Below are positions 1 to 7,736 of a stretch of 22,859 nucleotides of DNA, piece after piece. Source of the stretch: Gemmatimonadota bacterium (GTDB taxonomy: Bacteria; Latescibacterota; UBA2968; UBA8231). Position 1 is the stretch's first letter, and each line of letters begins with the position of its first letter. The position numbers and the translations under genes are program-made. The stretch is from positions 22,217 to 45,075 of the forward strand of contig PATE01000020.1 of NCBI GenBank assembly GCA_002712305.1, written 5' to 3'. Under the pieces are notes generated by a model. It was not told the origin of the DNA. It saw only the letters and a program-made list of their open reading frames with translations, and did no database searches.

Positions 1-185
1 CCGGCAAGCACCAGGATTCGGGGACGCTTGAGCGGGTTGATCTCCACGTGCACCACAGGGGCATCATCGATGGTACCCAGAATGTGCAACTGGGTCCTAC
101 GACGAGCGTGGTCTTCGCTGTTGGCCGCCCTCTGAAGGCGCAGCAGCAGCTGGTCAGGATCACGAGGTTCAGAGGTGGAGTGCAT
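1..185 (-). CDS. Partial M14-like zinc carboxypeptidase/deacylase N-terminus
   Basis: The minus-strand frame from an ATG at 185 runs off the window edge, giving about 61 residues. It begins MHSTSEPRDPDQLLLRLQ and ends in ...KRPRILVLAG. The segment LGTIDDAPVVHVEINPLKRPRILVLAG has the layout of the first strand-turn-strand of M14-type peptidases and succinylglutamate-desuccinylase-like proteins. In those families a short 'G-x-P-hydrophobic' hairpin is followed by 'k-P-rilvlaGiHGnE', and the zinc-binding His would come just beyond the cut. No Shine-Dalgarno is obvious before the ATG. The gene diverges from the sulfatase at 293, with a perfect dyad between them. The family call is inferred from this short N-terminus alone, because the catalytic part lies outside the window. 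Confidence 0.5.
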   Translation of the reverse strand, partial: MHSTSEPRDPDQLLLRLQRAANSEDHARRRTQLHILGTIDDAPVVHVEINPLKRPRILVLA

Positions 186-214
186 CGATTCGTTTTCGCG
201 GCCGAGGGTCGAGT

Positions 215-232
215 GCAGGCAATATAGCCTGC
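215..232. promoter_or_regulatory. Perfect dyad in divergent intergenic region (candidate operator)
   Basis: GCAGGC at 215-220 and GCCTGC at 227-232 are exact inverted repeats flanking a 6-nt AT-rich spacer. Read on the minus strand, the spacer is TATATT, which resembles a -10 element for the gene starting at 185. No good -35 hexamer sits 16-18 nt upstream. The dyad lies 30 nt from one start and 61 nt from the other, a suitable place for a repressor or activator that controls both divergent genes. Regulator binding is an inference. Confidence 0.4.
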
Positions 233-292
233 CCTCTCAACACCCACCTGGCACCTTGCCGACGTCGGCACGCGTTGATAGGTTGCCGCCCC

Positions 293-1777
293 ATGTCTGG
301 CCCCAATCTTCTCTACATCCACTCCGATCAGCACAGTCCCTTCGTGATGGGATGTGCCGGCGATCCCGTCGTGGAGACGCCCCACCTGGATCGACTCGCC
401 AGCGAGGGCGTGGTCCTCGATGCCTGTTACTGCCCGTCGCCTCTGTGTGTTCCGTCGCGCATGGCGACCCTGGCCGGACGGTATCCTTCAGACAATCGCG
501 TGTGGACCAACAGCCATATGCTCGCCTCGTCCACACCCACTCTCGCCCACGCCATGGGCGCCGGGGGCTATCGACCGGCTCTGGTGGGCCGCATGCATTC
601 GGTTGGACCCGACCAGTTGCACGGGTATGTAGAGCGCCTGGTGGGAGACCACGGACCCAATCACATCGGCGGTCGCGGCGCCGACCACGGCGACCTGTCC
701 GGTACAGCCGGACCCTCACGGGTGAGTCTGACCAAATCGGGACCCGGCCAGAGTGCCTATCAGGTGCATGACGAGGATGTGACGGCAGCGTCCGTTGATT
801 GGCTGAATCGGTATGGCGTGCGTCGACGTGCGGGACAGACTGAGAATCCCTTTTCGCTCTCCGTCGGTTACATGCTCCCGCACCAACCCTTCGTGGCTCG
901 TGCCGAAGACTACGAGCGATATGCGGGCCGTGTGGGTCCACCACGCACGCCCGTTGCCTTCTCCGACGCCCTCCACCCGCACCTGCGCGACTGGCGTTCA
1001 AGATGCGGCATCGAAGAGGTCACCGAGGAGGAGATCGCACGAGCGCGTACCGCCTACTGGGGTCTGGTGGATCGTATGGACCGCATGATCGGTCAGCTCC
1101 TTGCAGCCCTGGAACAGAATGACCTGCTCCACAATACCCTCATCGTCTACACCTCCGATCACGGCGAACAGGTGGGCGAACACGGTCTGTGGTGGAAACA
1201 GACCTTCTACGAAGATTCGGCTCGAATTCCCGCCATCCTGTGGTGGCCGTCCCAACTGCCCTCCGGGATCCACTGTGATCGCGTGTGCAGCAGTCTCGAT
1301 CTGAATGCGACCATGCTCGACGCCTTGAATTGTCCGTCGCTACCCGAGTCCCGCGGACGATCGATGCTGCCCCTACTCCGGAATGAATCGCAGACCTGGG
1401 AAGACGTCGCCTTCTGCGAATTCTGTCTCGATCCGGCAGGCGCTGCAGGGCCGGTGGGCGAGGAAGGTGTATTCCAGCGCATGATTCGCTGCGGAGAGTG
1501 GAAACTCAACTACTACCACCAGCAGCCATCGCAACTGTTCAACCTGCAGGAAGATCCGCGTGAGACCAACGACAGGATCGCCGACCCTGACTGCGCCGAC
1601 GTCGTCTCGGAGTTGACAGAGCGTGTGCTGGACGGCTGGAACCCGGACGACATCGCAGAACACATGGCGCATCAGCGTCTGGATCGGGAGATTCTGGCCC
1701 GGTGGGCCAGGCAGACCGAACCAGAGGACGAGTTTCGATGGGACCTGCGTCCCGAGATGGACTATCTAGACCCTTGA
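293..1777 (+). CDS. Type I sulfatase (formylglycine-dependent arylsulfatase family)
   Basis: Hydrolyses a sulfate ester, probably on a sugar or glycan. The sulfatase signature C-V-P-S-R lies at residues 52-56 and is followed by MATLAGR. Cys52 is the residue that formylglycine-generating enzyme would convert to the catalytic aldehyde. The N-terminal metal site has the S-D12-Q form seen in choline-sulfatase-like members, and a second metal motif S-D289-H290-G is followed by the GEHGLWWKQTFYE lysine segment. The start is taken at ATG 293 (MSGPNLLYIHSDQ, 494 aa), where the conserved first strand begins. An in-frame TTG at 275 would add only six residues unlike the family. No signal peptide is visible, so the enzyme is probably cytoplasmic and acts on imported, partly degraded substrate. 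It is first in a + cassette with a cupin and a dehydrogenase. The exact substrate cannot be told. Confidence 0.93.
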   Translation: MSGPNLLYIHSDQHSPFVMGCAGDPVVETPHLDRLASEGVVLDACYCPSPLCVPSRMATLAGRYPSDNRVWTNSHMLASSTPTLAHAMGAGGYRPALVGRMHSVGPDQLHGYVERLVGDHGPNHIGGRGADHGDLSGTAGPSRVSLTKSGPGQSAYQVHDEDVTAASVDWLNRYGVRRRAGQTENPFSLSVGYMLPHQPFVARAEDYERYAGRVGPPRTPVAFSDALHPHLRDWRSRCGIEEVTEEEIARARTAYWGLVDRMDRMIGQLLAALEQNDLLHNTLIVYTSDHGEQVGEHGLWWKQTFYEDSARIPAILWWPSQLPSGIHCDRVCSSLDLNATMLDALNCPSLPESRGRSMLPLLRNESQTWEDVAFCEFCLDPAGAAGPVGEEGVFQRMIRCGEWKLNYYHQQPSQLFNLQEDPRETNDRIADPDCADVVSELTERVLDGWNPDDIAEHMAHQRLDREILARWARQTEPEDEFRWDLRPEMDYLDP

Positions 1778-1799
1778 ATCAGATCCACGAGCCAATGTT

Positions 1800-2438
1800 A
1801 TGAGCATCGAAGTCTTTGACGTACGTCACGACATCAAGAATCTGTTCGTCTCGCCGCAGATCCGCGCACGCTTCCTGCAGATGCAGCCGGGTGAGGTGTC
1901 TCAGATCCACAGCCACGACGTGGGCCACGAAGTGTTTCTCGTGCTAAAGGGTCGTGCCTTGTTCGAAATCGGGGAAGACGAGGCCGAACTGGGTCCTGGG
2001 CAATTGTGCATCGCCAAGGTCGACGAGCCGCACAAGGTCACCGTCGTCGGTGACGACCCCATGACGATGTATCTGTCGGTAACCCCTCACGTGCAGCCGA
2101 CACACACAATGCTCGATCGCAATGGAGAGCGACTACCGACGCACTTCATGCCGTCGGCGGCGTATGACATCGATACGGACACACGCACGCCCATGGAGGA
2201 GTTGGTCAACCGATTTGTCGATCTGTTCGACGAGTTCGCCAAGATCACACAGACCGCTTCAGAAGAACAGCGCATGGCCGGTGCTCGACTGACCCGAGCC
2301 ATCTCCTCCGGTAACTGGGATGCTGCCGACAGTCAGCGCGACGCCATGTGGTTCGGACTCTACCGGGTCTATCACAAACTCGACGAGCTCACCGAGTTGT
2401 GGAATGCGGTGGCACCTCGCGCAGGTCGAGTGAAGTAA
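1800..2438 (+). CDS. Cupin-domain protein with helical C-terminal extension
   Basis: A small metal-binding beta-barrel protein of 212 aa. Cupin motif 1 is exact: G31-x5-H37-x-H39-x4-E44-x6-G51. Motif 2 follows as GPGQL...DEPH78, so the usual three-His/one-Glu metal site is present. Residues from about 105 to 212 are rich in charged amphipathic helix (for example MEELVNRFVDLFDEF) and contain no cupin repeat, so this is a single cupin with an extra helical tail. Proteins of this kind act as sugar isomerases or epimerases, dioxygenases or ligand sensors. The gene starts 22 nt after the sulfatase stop and ends 6 nt before the next gene, so it is cotranscribed. That position suggests a role in handling the sugar released by the sulfatase, which is an inference. 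Confidence 0.85.
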   Translation: MSIEVFDVRHDIKNLFVSPQIRARFLQMQPGEVSQIHSHDVGHEVFLVLKGRALFEIGEDEAELGPGQLCIAKVDEPHKVTVVGDDPMTMYLSVTPHVQPTHTMLDRNGERLPTHFMPSAAYDIDTDTRTPMEELVNRFVDLFDEFAKITQTASEEQRMAGARLTRAISSGNWDAADSQRDAMWFGLYRVYHKLDELTELWNAVAPRAGRVK

Positions 2439-2444
2439 CAGGCC

Positions 2445-3524
2445 ATGGCCAGCCCCCTGCGGATCGGTGTGGTCGGCTGCGGCGCCATCGCACAGATCCA
2501 ACACCTGCCAAATCTGGCAGCTCTCCCCGAGGCCTTTCAGATCAGCGCCGTGTGTGATGTGTCGGCGACGTTGAGCCAGCACATGGCTCGCACGTACCAG
2601 GTAGAGGCAGCCTACACCGACCTGGCGTCTATGCTGAATCAGGCAACCCTAGACGCAGTGTTGTTGTGCCAGACGGACCCGAAGATCGAGGCCGCCCGGG
2701 CGGTGTTGTCAGCAGGAAAACACCTGTTCATCGAAAAACCCGTCGCCTTCGTACCTGAAGACGTCGACGAGCTGGCCGCATCTGCACAGGCAGCAGGATT
2801 GGTCGCCCAGGCGGGGTACATGAAGATCTTCGATCCCGCCTTCGAGCAGCTGGTCACCGAAGTCGATGCATTGGGCGACACGATCCGATTTGTGCAGATC
2901 AATCATCTGCACACGAACAATGCCCATCATCTTGCCGCATATGATCTGGTGCGCGCCGACGACCTGACCAAGGAAGGGGCGCAGCAGCTGGGGCAGGCTC
3001 GTGACGCGCACGTGCTGCGGGCGCTGGGTCCGGTGGAAGGGGGTGCGAGGAGGGCCTTTTTCCATCTGGCGGGCAGCATGATCCACGACCTGTATGGATT
3101 ACGCCGTTTGTTCGGGCCCGTGCGCGGCGTGGTCAGTGCCGAGTTCTGGAATGAGGGGGATGGCATCTCGACCATTCTCGATTGTGGCGAAGGCATCCGT
3201 TGCACAGCCACATGGGTCGAGTTGCTCGACATCCGGTATTTCCACGAAACCCTCGAAGTCTACGGTGATGGCCGGGGGTTGATCCTGACCTATCCCACGG
3301 GATTCGCACGCGAGGTAGCCACACTCACCGTACGCGGCCCTGACGCCGAGGGCACAGGCGCTCAGTGGCAACCGGTCATCGAGGGCGAGATCGCCTTTGT
3401 TCGCGAACTGCGCCACTTCCACGACTGTGTAGCTGCACAAACACCCTGTCGCGCCTCTCTCGCCGAGGCACGACACGACGTGCAGCTCGTGATCGACATC
3501 GTGCGGGCCGCAACTCAGCGGTAG
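2445..3524 (+). CDS. Gfo/Idh/MocA family NAD(P)-dependent oxidoreductase
   Basis: This 359-aa protein has the two-domain layout of the family. A Rossmann fold opens with RIGVVGCGAIAQ (nucleotide-binding glycines near residues 8-13), and the family hallmark E97-K98-P99 lies in LFIEKPV. A C-terminal alpha/beta domain runs from about residue 125, with a region rich in His and Asp (HLAGSMIHDLYGLRRLFGP). Family members oxidise or dehydrogenate sugars, inositols or sugar acids using NAD(P). It is third in the sulfatase-cupin cassette, consistent with oxidising the desulfated sugar. Its TAG stop lies inside the end of the convergent amidohydrolase gene (10-nt overlap). The substrate is unknown. A second family member at 5922-6917 is clearly different in sequence. 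Confidence 0.92.
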   Translation: MASPLRIGVVGCGAIAQIQHLPNLAALPEAFQISAVCDVSATLSQHMARTYQVEAAYTDLASMLNQATLDAVLLCQTDPKIEAARAVLSAGKHLFIEKPVAFVPEDVDELAASAQAAGLVAQAGYMKIFDPAFEQLVTEVDALGDTIRFVQINHLHTNNAHHLAAYDLVRADDLTKEGAQQLGQARDAHVLRALGPVEGGARRAFFHLAGSMIHDLYGLRRLFGPVRGVVSAEFWNEGDGISTILDCGEGIRCTATWVELLDIRYFHETLEVYGDGRGLILTYPTGFAREVATLTVRGPDAEGTGAQWQPVIEGEIAFVRELRHFHDCVAAQTPCRASLAEARHDVQLVIDIVRAATQR

Positions 3525-4345
3525 AAGAAATCCCGCGCCGTGTTGCCGAGAATCTGGTCGCGATCTTCGGCGGAGAGAAAGTCGAGCCCTTCCGAGATCA
3601 ATTCGACACTAGGTCGATATTCGTGGGGTGGCTGTACTTGATATGGTGCGTCGCTGGCCCACATCAGTCGCTGTGGGCCAAAGGCATCGACCACACGGTG
3701 GATCAGGTCCCGCAGGTCGTGGTATGGCGCCGTCTCCCCCAGTGCATAGAAGGCCGATACCTTCACCATCACGTTATCGCAGGCGGCCATCTCGCACAGG
3801 GCCACCACCTCTGACTCCTTGATCGGCCCGCCCTCTCCGATAAGGCACAGATGATCGATGATAACGGGTGTCTCCGGAAACTGATCACATCGTCTTCGCA
3901 GCGCCGGCAGTGCAACTGGCGTGATGAGTGGACACAGGGCCAATCGATCTTCGGCTCCCGCCCTGAACATGCGCTCAAACCCATCGCTGTCGCACCAGCT
4001 GTCGATGGGCCGTTGCCTGGGTGCAACGCGGAAACCGTAAACCCCCTGCGCGGCGAGGTCGCGCATCTTCTGATCGGGGTCGGGTTTGTCTGGATTCACC
4101 ACACCGATCCCCCCAAAGACACCGGGGTGGTCGGCCATCACCTTGAGCATGTAACGATTGTCTTCACCGTAGTGGCTCATCTGCACGAGCACGACTTTGT
4201 CGACGCCACACGCATGGGCGTGCCCGAGGATATCCTCGGCGTGAAAGGTCGTCGGTTTGGCGATGGCCGGATCGACGCCGCTGGCAAAGGGAAACTGGTC
4301 GAAGTTATCGGTCCACACGTGCACGTGTGCGTCGACATATCCCAT
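3515..4345 (-). CDS. Amidohydrolase 2 family (COG3618-like) metal hydrolase/lactonase
   Basis: A TIM-barrel metal-dependent hydrolase of about 276 aa. The first strand carries VDAHVHVW (H7 and H9 as metal ligands). Further likely ligands lie in VLVQMSHYG and VIIDHLCLIG, and the catalytic Asp is in LMWASDAPY near the C-terminus. Relatives include 2-pyrone-4,6-dicarboxylate lactonase and L-fuconolactone or rhamnonolactone hydrolases, so opening a sugar lactone made by a neighbouring dehydrogenase is a sensible guess. Two in-frame ATGs exist, at 4351 and 4345. The AGGAG ribosome site abuts the first but sits 6 nt before the second, so 4345 is the better start. It is last of a three-gene - cassette after a Gfo/Idh/MocA gene and a sulfatase, about 100 nt after the sulfatase stop. 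Confidence 0.88.
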   Translation of the reverse strand: MGYVDAHVHVWTDNFDQFPFASGVDPAIAKPTTFHAEDILGHAHACGVDKVVLVQMSHYGEDNRYMLKVMADHPGVFGGIGVVNPDKPDPDQKMRDLAAQGVYGFRVAPRQRPIDSWCDSDGFERMFRAGAEDRLALCPLITPVALPALRRRCDQFPETPVIIDHLCLIGEGGPIKESEVVALCEMAACDNVMVKVSAFYALGETAPYHDLRDLIHRVVDAFGPQRLMWASDAPYQVQPPHEYRPSVELISEGLDFLSAEDRDQILGNTARDFFYR

Positions 4346-4346
4346 C

Positions 4347-4356
4347 TTCATCTCCT
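4347..4356 (-). promoter_or_regulatory. Shine-Dalgarno that selects the downstream ATG of the amidohydrolase
   Basis: On the minus strand the sequence reads CCAGGAGATGAAGATGGG. AGGAG touches the first ATG with no spacing but lies 6 nt from the second, which is the normal distance. Translation therefore most likely starts at 4345. Confidence 0.6.
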
Positions 4357-4451
4357 GGTTCGTTCGTTCGGTTCATGGGAGCTCTCCAAGACGTGTCTCC
4401 CAAAAGCAGCCCCCAAAAAGAGCCTCAGTGTGCACGGCGGTCTCCTGCCGG

Positions 4452-5918
4452 CTAGCGACCCGCAAACGCCTCGTTTGGGTCGGCGCCGGGTCGCGTGCGA
4501 ACCGGCTGCAGTTGCCCACCACCACTGATCGGGTATTGATGGCCATCGACGGTTGAGTTGCGCATGCGAGTGGCGAACCAATCGTGCAGCACGCCACGTA
4601 ACTCGTTGCCCACCGCCGTATATCCGCCATCTTCAGCGAGATTGGTCCGCTCGTCAGGGTCCTCGGTCAGGTCATAGAGTTCGGCCGGTAACTCCGCTCC
4701 CCGATCGACATACTTCCACCGTCGGGTGCGCACCATCCGCGATGCCCCGTATTCGGCGTATTCGGGCCGTCCTGGCTCCCCCCCATCCACAACAACGGCA
4801 TCGTGTCCTTGGGAGGCGGTCGTCGTCGCCCGTCCCGATCCGTCGAGGGTGGAAACGAAAGACCGACCCGGCCGGTCCATTCCGTCGTCAGGCATGTCCA
4901 CGTGGAGATAGTCGAGCAACGTGGGGAACACATCATAGGCGTTGTGCAGATCGTCAACGACCGTGCCCGCTTCGATGCGTCCTGGTTGACTGATGAGGAA
5001 GGGGACGGTCACCGAATTCTCATACATATTCAGAGGAAACGTGCCATTGCCCTTGCCCCAGAATCCATGATGGCCACAACTGAAGCCGTTGTCGCTGACG
5101 AAGACGACGAGCGTATCATCTCGCAGATTCCGCTTCTCGAGTTTGTCGAGCAGGCGGCCGACATCGGCATCCATGGCCGTCACGGCGGCGAAATACCCTT
5201 TCAGGTGCTCTCGATTGCCCAACGATCCTTCCGTCAACCCGTGTCCGATCGCCCACGGATGGATCGGTTCCTGCGGGCAACTGTCAAAGGAACATCCCTC
5301 GTATGAATCGACGATGTCCTGAGGATGTCCTGTCCAGGGGCTGTGGGGAGCGGTGTAGTGGACACTCAGATAGAACGGCGGCGGCGGATCACCAGCTGGG
5401 GCCGAGTCGATGGCGTCGGCACGACGGTCGAGATAGGCCAGCGCGTCGTCCGTGATCAGGTGGGTGACATATCCCTGTTCGGTCAGCAGTTCTCCATCAC
5501 GGATCATCTCCGGGAGATTGTAGTCTCCGCCGCCTCGCTGGTGGGTGTACCAGTGGCTGAATCCGTGCTGCACGAGTTGGCTGTGGCCAAGGTGCCATTT
5601 GCCGGACAGGGCGCAGTCCCAGCCCCGCCCAGCCAGCACATCCGTGTAGGCGATCTCCCCTTCGAGGTAGGCCGCCGTATCATCGCCCACATTTCCTTCA
5701 CGAATCCAGTCATGAACGCCGTGTTGTGAAGGTATCCTACCCGTGAGAAAACTGGCACGGGACGGCGAACAGACGGGAGAGGAGCAGAAGAAGTGGCTGA
5801 AGCGGGCGCCACTGGCGGCGAGTCGATCGAGATGCGGCGTGCGGATCTCGTCGTTGCCCGCACACCCCATGGCCCACGGGCCCTGATCGTCGGTGAGAAT
5901 GAAGAGGACATTCGTCAT
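4452..5918 (-). CDS. Type I sulfatase (formylglycine-dependent)
   Basis: A 488-aa sulfatase that differs from the one at 293. The N-terminal metal motif is T-D10-D11-Q-G. The formylglycine motif C50-S-P-S-R54 is followed by ASFLTGR, the 'C/S-x-P-x-R-x(4)-TGR' form of the larger sulfatase groups. KWHLG (the usual substrate or sulfate-binding Lys/His segment) and a D276-N277-G second metal motif are both present. It has no signal peptide. The start codon lies 3 nt after the stop of the upstream dehydrogenase gene, so the two are translated as a pair. The C-terminal part has the family's typical 'RRWKYVDRG...ELYDLTEDPDERTNLA' feature split over several strands. It presumably removes sulfate from a sugar processed by the adjacent dehydrogenase and lactonase-type hydrolase. 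Substrate is unknown. Confidence 0.94.
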   Translation of the reverse strand: MTNVLFILTDDQGPWAMGCAGNDEIRTPHLDRLAASGARFSHFFCSSPVCSPSRASFLTGRIPSQHGVHDWIREGNVGDDTAAYLEGEIAYTDVLAGRGWDCALSGKWHLGHSQLVQHGFSHWYTHQRGGGDYNLPEMIRDGELLTEQGYVTHLITDDALAYLDRRADAIDSAPAGDPPPPFYLSVHYTAPHSPWTGHPQDIVDSYEGCSFDSCPQEPIHPWAIGHGLTEGSLGNREHLKGYFAAVTAMDADVGRLLDKLEKRNLRDDTLVVFVSDNGFSCGHHGFWGKGNGTFPLNMYENSVTVPFLISQPGRIEAGTVVDDLHNAYDVFPTLLDYLHVDMPDDGMDRPGRSFVSTLDGSGRATTTASQGHDAVVVDGGEPGRPEYAEYGASRMVRTRRWKYVDRGAELPAELYDLTEDPDERTNLAEDGGYTAVGNELRGVLHDWFATRMRNSTVDGHQYPISGGGQLQPVRTRPGADPNEAFAGR

Positions 5919-5921
5919 CGC

Positions 5922-6917
5922 TCAGGCGAATCGTTCGACGTCGACCTGTTGACCGCTTGCGGATGAAGCGCGGGCGGCATCGCAGACCGCCTGCACCCTG
6001 AATCCCATGTGACCATCGCAGACCGGTTGGCGAGCGCTACCGGCAGACTCGGCGAGGTCTTCGATCATCGGCTGGTCGAAGAAGGGCTTCTCCAATGGGG
6101 TCACCGCGACGCGTTCCACGCCGGCGTCTGTCTCCAATTCGATGTGGTCAGAACCAAATTCCAGACTCTGAATGAGAATCCGACCATCGGCACCGTCGAC
6201 CTGGGCGAAATCGCGGCGAGGTTTAGAGGTCATAATCGTCGAGTGTACACCGATCCGACCATCGGCGAAGCGGATCAGAATGGCATCTGTATCGTCCACT
6301 TCCCAATCGTGGTGGACGGTGTCGATCATGGCACTGACGGCAACCGGCTCGGCGTCGGCCAGGTTCAGCAACACCTCCAGGCGATGAACCGCCATCTCCA
6401 TGAGAGCACCGCCAATCCCTGGCTCCTTCTGCCAGGCACCGGATCGCAGGTCGCCCCATCCGCTGTAGTGGGTTCGGGCGCACACGGGAGTGCCTATCGC
6501 TCCGGCGGCGATGAGCCGTTTGGCCTCCACCACCTGCGGGAACGTGCGCCGACGGTAAGCGACAGCAAGCTTCACACCCGCACGATCACACGCGTCGATC
6601 ATTTCACGGCACTCGTCGCGGTTCCGTGCCATCGGTTTCTCGCACAACACGTGCTTGCCCGCTGCCGCTGCAGCCACCGTGTAGTCACGATGGGTGTCGG
6701 TGGGCGTCGACACGATGACCGCTTCTACTTCGGGATCTTCAAGCAGCCTCTGCCCAGAGTCGTAGGCCGAACACCCTCCGAAATCCGCGGCAAAACTCTG
6801 GGCAGCAGCCAGATCTCGGCGACAAACCGCGGCCAGTTCCACCTTCGATGAGTTCACGAGACTCGGTGCGAAGGAACTGCGTGCAATCGAACCACAACCG
6901 ATGATGCCAAATTTCAT
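5922..6917 (-). CDS. Gfo/Idh/MocA family NAD(P)-dependent oxidoreductase
   Basis: 331 aa, opening with the Rossmann motif FGIIGCGSIAR. The hallmark E93-K94-P95 is in VLCEKPMARN, followed by VAYRRRTFP. The region GGALMEMAVHRLEVLLNL corresponds to the family's usual 'DxGxHxxD' active-site helix, but with E and V in place of two of the acidic or Gly residues. It oxidises a sugar or polyol with NAD(P), by family analogy. It is first of the - cassette with the sulfatase and amidohydrolase, and its stop is 3 nt before the sulfatase start. The region upstream is shared with the divergent ThuA-like gene and carries a small dyad. The substrate cannot be read from sequence. Confidence 0.93.
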   Translation of the reverse strand: MKFGIIGCGSIARSSFAPSLVNSSKVELAAVCRRDLAAAQSFAADFGGCSAYDSGQRLLEDPEVEAVIVSTPTDTHRDYTVAAAAAGKHVLCEKPMARNRDECREMIDACDRAGVKLAVAYRRRTFPQVVEAKRLIAAGAIGTPVCARTHYSGWGDLRSGAWQKEPGIGGALMEMAVHRLEVLLNLADAEPVAVSAMIDTVHHDWEVDDTDAILIRFADGRIGVHSTIMTSKPRRDFAQVDGADGRILIQSLEFGSDHIELETDAGVERVAVTPLEKPFFDQPMIEDLAESAGSARQPVCDGHMGFRVQAVCDAARASSASGQQVDVERFA

Positions 6918-6975
6918 CCTGGCCCCTTTGCCTGGAAACAGCCTCCACCCGTGGCTTAAGTTGGCGGAAGCTGAA

Positions 6976-6988
6976 ATGGATTGTCCAT
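6976..6988. promoter_or_regulatory. Short dyad between divergent oxidoreductase and ThuA-like genes
   Basis: ATGGA-TTG-TCCAT is a perfect 5-nt inverted repeat in the 125-nt region between the two divergent starts. It could be a regulator half-site pair, but it is short and could be chance. No clear sigma-70 promoter was recognised in this gap. Confidence 0.25.
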
Positions 6989-7030
6989 GGCGATGACGTT
7001 ACCTCGTCCGCCGTGGAACCCCTGCGCCTG

Positions 7031-7045
7031 AGGAGGCACGGTTTG
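7031..7045 (+). promoter_or_regulatory. Consensus Shine-Dalgarno fixing a TTG start
   Basis: AGGAGG at 7031-7036 is the full anti-16S complement. It lies 6 nt before an in-frame TTG at 7043 and would fall inside the coding region if the upstream GTG at 7013 were used. This decides the start of the ThuA-like gene. Confidence 0.7.
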
Positions 7046-7714
7046 CCCAAGTCTATTCTGATGCTGCGACACTCCGCTGGATATGAGCACAGCTACCTGC
7101 CAGATGCAGAGGTAGCCATCAAACAAATCGGCCTCGCGGAGGGTTGGAAGGTTACGACGACGCACCTATTGCAGAAAGTGACCGCCGAAAGTTTGGCAGA
7201 CACAGACCTGCTCATTTTCGCCACGACAGGCAATCTGGCCTTCGACGAAGGGCAGAAGCGAGCCATCATTTCCTATGTGGAAAAGGGCGGCGCGTTCTTG
7301 GGTATTCACAATGCCACCGATACCGGTTATGACTGGCCAGAATACGGTGAGATGATGGGTGGCTATTTCGACGGGCACCCGTGGCATCAGCAGGTGGGTA
7401 TCCTCGTTGAGGACACGGACCATCCGGCGACGCGCATGCTGGGTGACCGTTTCGAGGTGGTCGACGAGATCTACACGTTCAAGCAATGGGACCGGGGCAA
7501 AACCCATGTGCTGATGCGGATCGACAATGACACGGTGGACACCACAAAGGCCCAGCGGGAAGATGACGACTACGCCATGGGTTGGTGCCATGACTTCGGC
7601 GCGGGACGGGTCATCTACACCGCTCTGGGGCATCCCGACGATCTTTGGGCGCAGTCCTGGTTCCGACAGCACATCCGGGGGTGCATGGTGTGGGCTTTGA
7701 ACGAGGAGAGCTGA
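7043..7714 (+). CDS. ThuA-like glutamine-amidotransferase-fold protein
   Basis: A 223-aa protein of the ThuA family (trehalose-utilisation-like, class I amidotransferase fold). It opens with PKSILMLRHSAGYEHS, matching the family's 'hxhhhxGxxxHd' first strand. Then come LLIFATTGNLAFDEGQKRAIISYVEKGGAFLGIHNATDT (the 'f..yv..GgglvgiH' block), GGYFDGHPWHQQV, and a C-terminal DFGAGRVIYTALGH, all standard ThuA landmarks. Members are common beside Gfo/Idh/MocA genes in marine bacteria and are thought to bind or modify sugars, but no biochemical role is settled. The start is a TTG preceded by perfect AGGAGG. It diverges from the Gfo/Idh/MocA-sulfatase cassette and converges with the PAS-receiver gene, with a small hairpin between the two stops. 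Confidence 0.88.
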   Translation: MPKSILMLRHSAGYEHSYLPDAEVAIKQIGLAEGWKVTTTHLLQKVTAESLADTDLLIFATTGNLAFDEGQKRAIISYVEKGGAFLGIHNATDTGYDWPEYGEMMGGYFDGHPWHQQVGILVEDTDHPATRMLGDRFEVVDEIYTFKQWDRGKTHVLMRIDNDTVDTTKAQREDDDYAMGWCHDFGAGRVIYTALGHPDDLWAQSWFRQHIRGCMVWALNEES

Positions 7715-7718
7715 TCAA

Positions 7719-7733
7719 CAAATCCTCGATTTG
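7719..7733. terminator. Small hairpin between convergent genes
   Basis: CAAATC-CTC-GATTTG forms a perfect 6-bp stem with a 3-nt loop, between the stops of the ThuA-like gene (7714) and the PAS-receiver gene (7737). It has no T-tract, so a terminator role is only possible, not shown. Confidence 0.3.
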
Positions 7734-7736
7734 GCC

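Noticed and set aside
275-292. TTG start at 275 for the first sulfatase
   Set aside because: It adds six residues ahead of the conserved first strand; the ATG at 293 gives the normal sulfatase N-terminus.
4358-4374. Short TTCG tandem repeat before the amidohydrolase gene
   Set aside because: Only about three imperfect copies; not long enough for a phase-variable or structural repeat.
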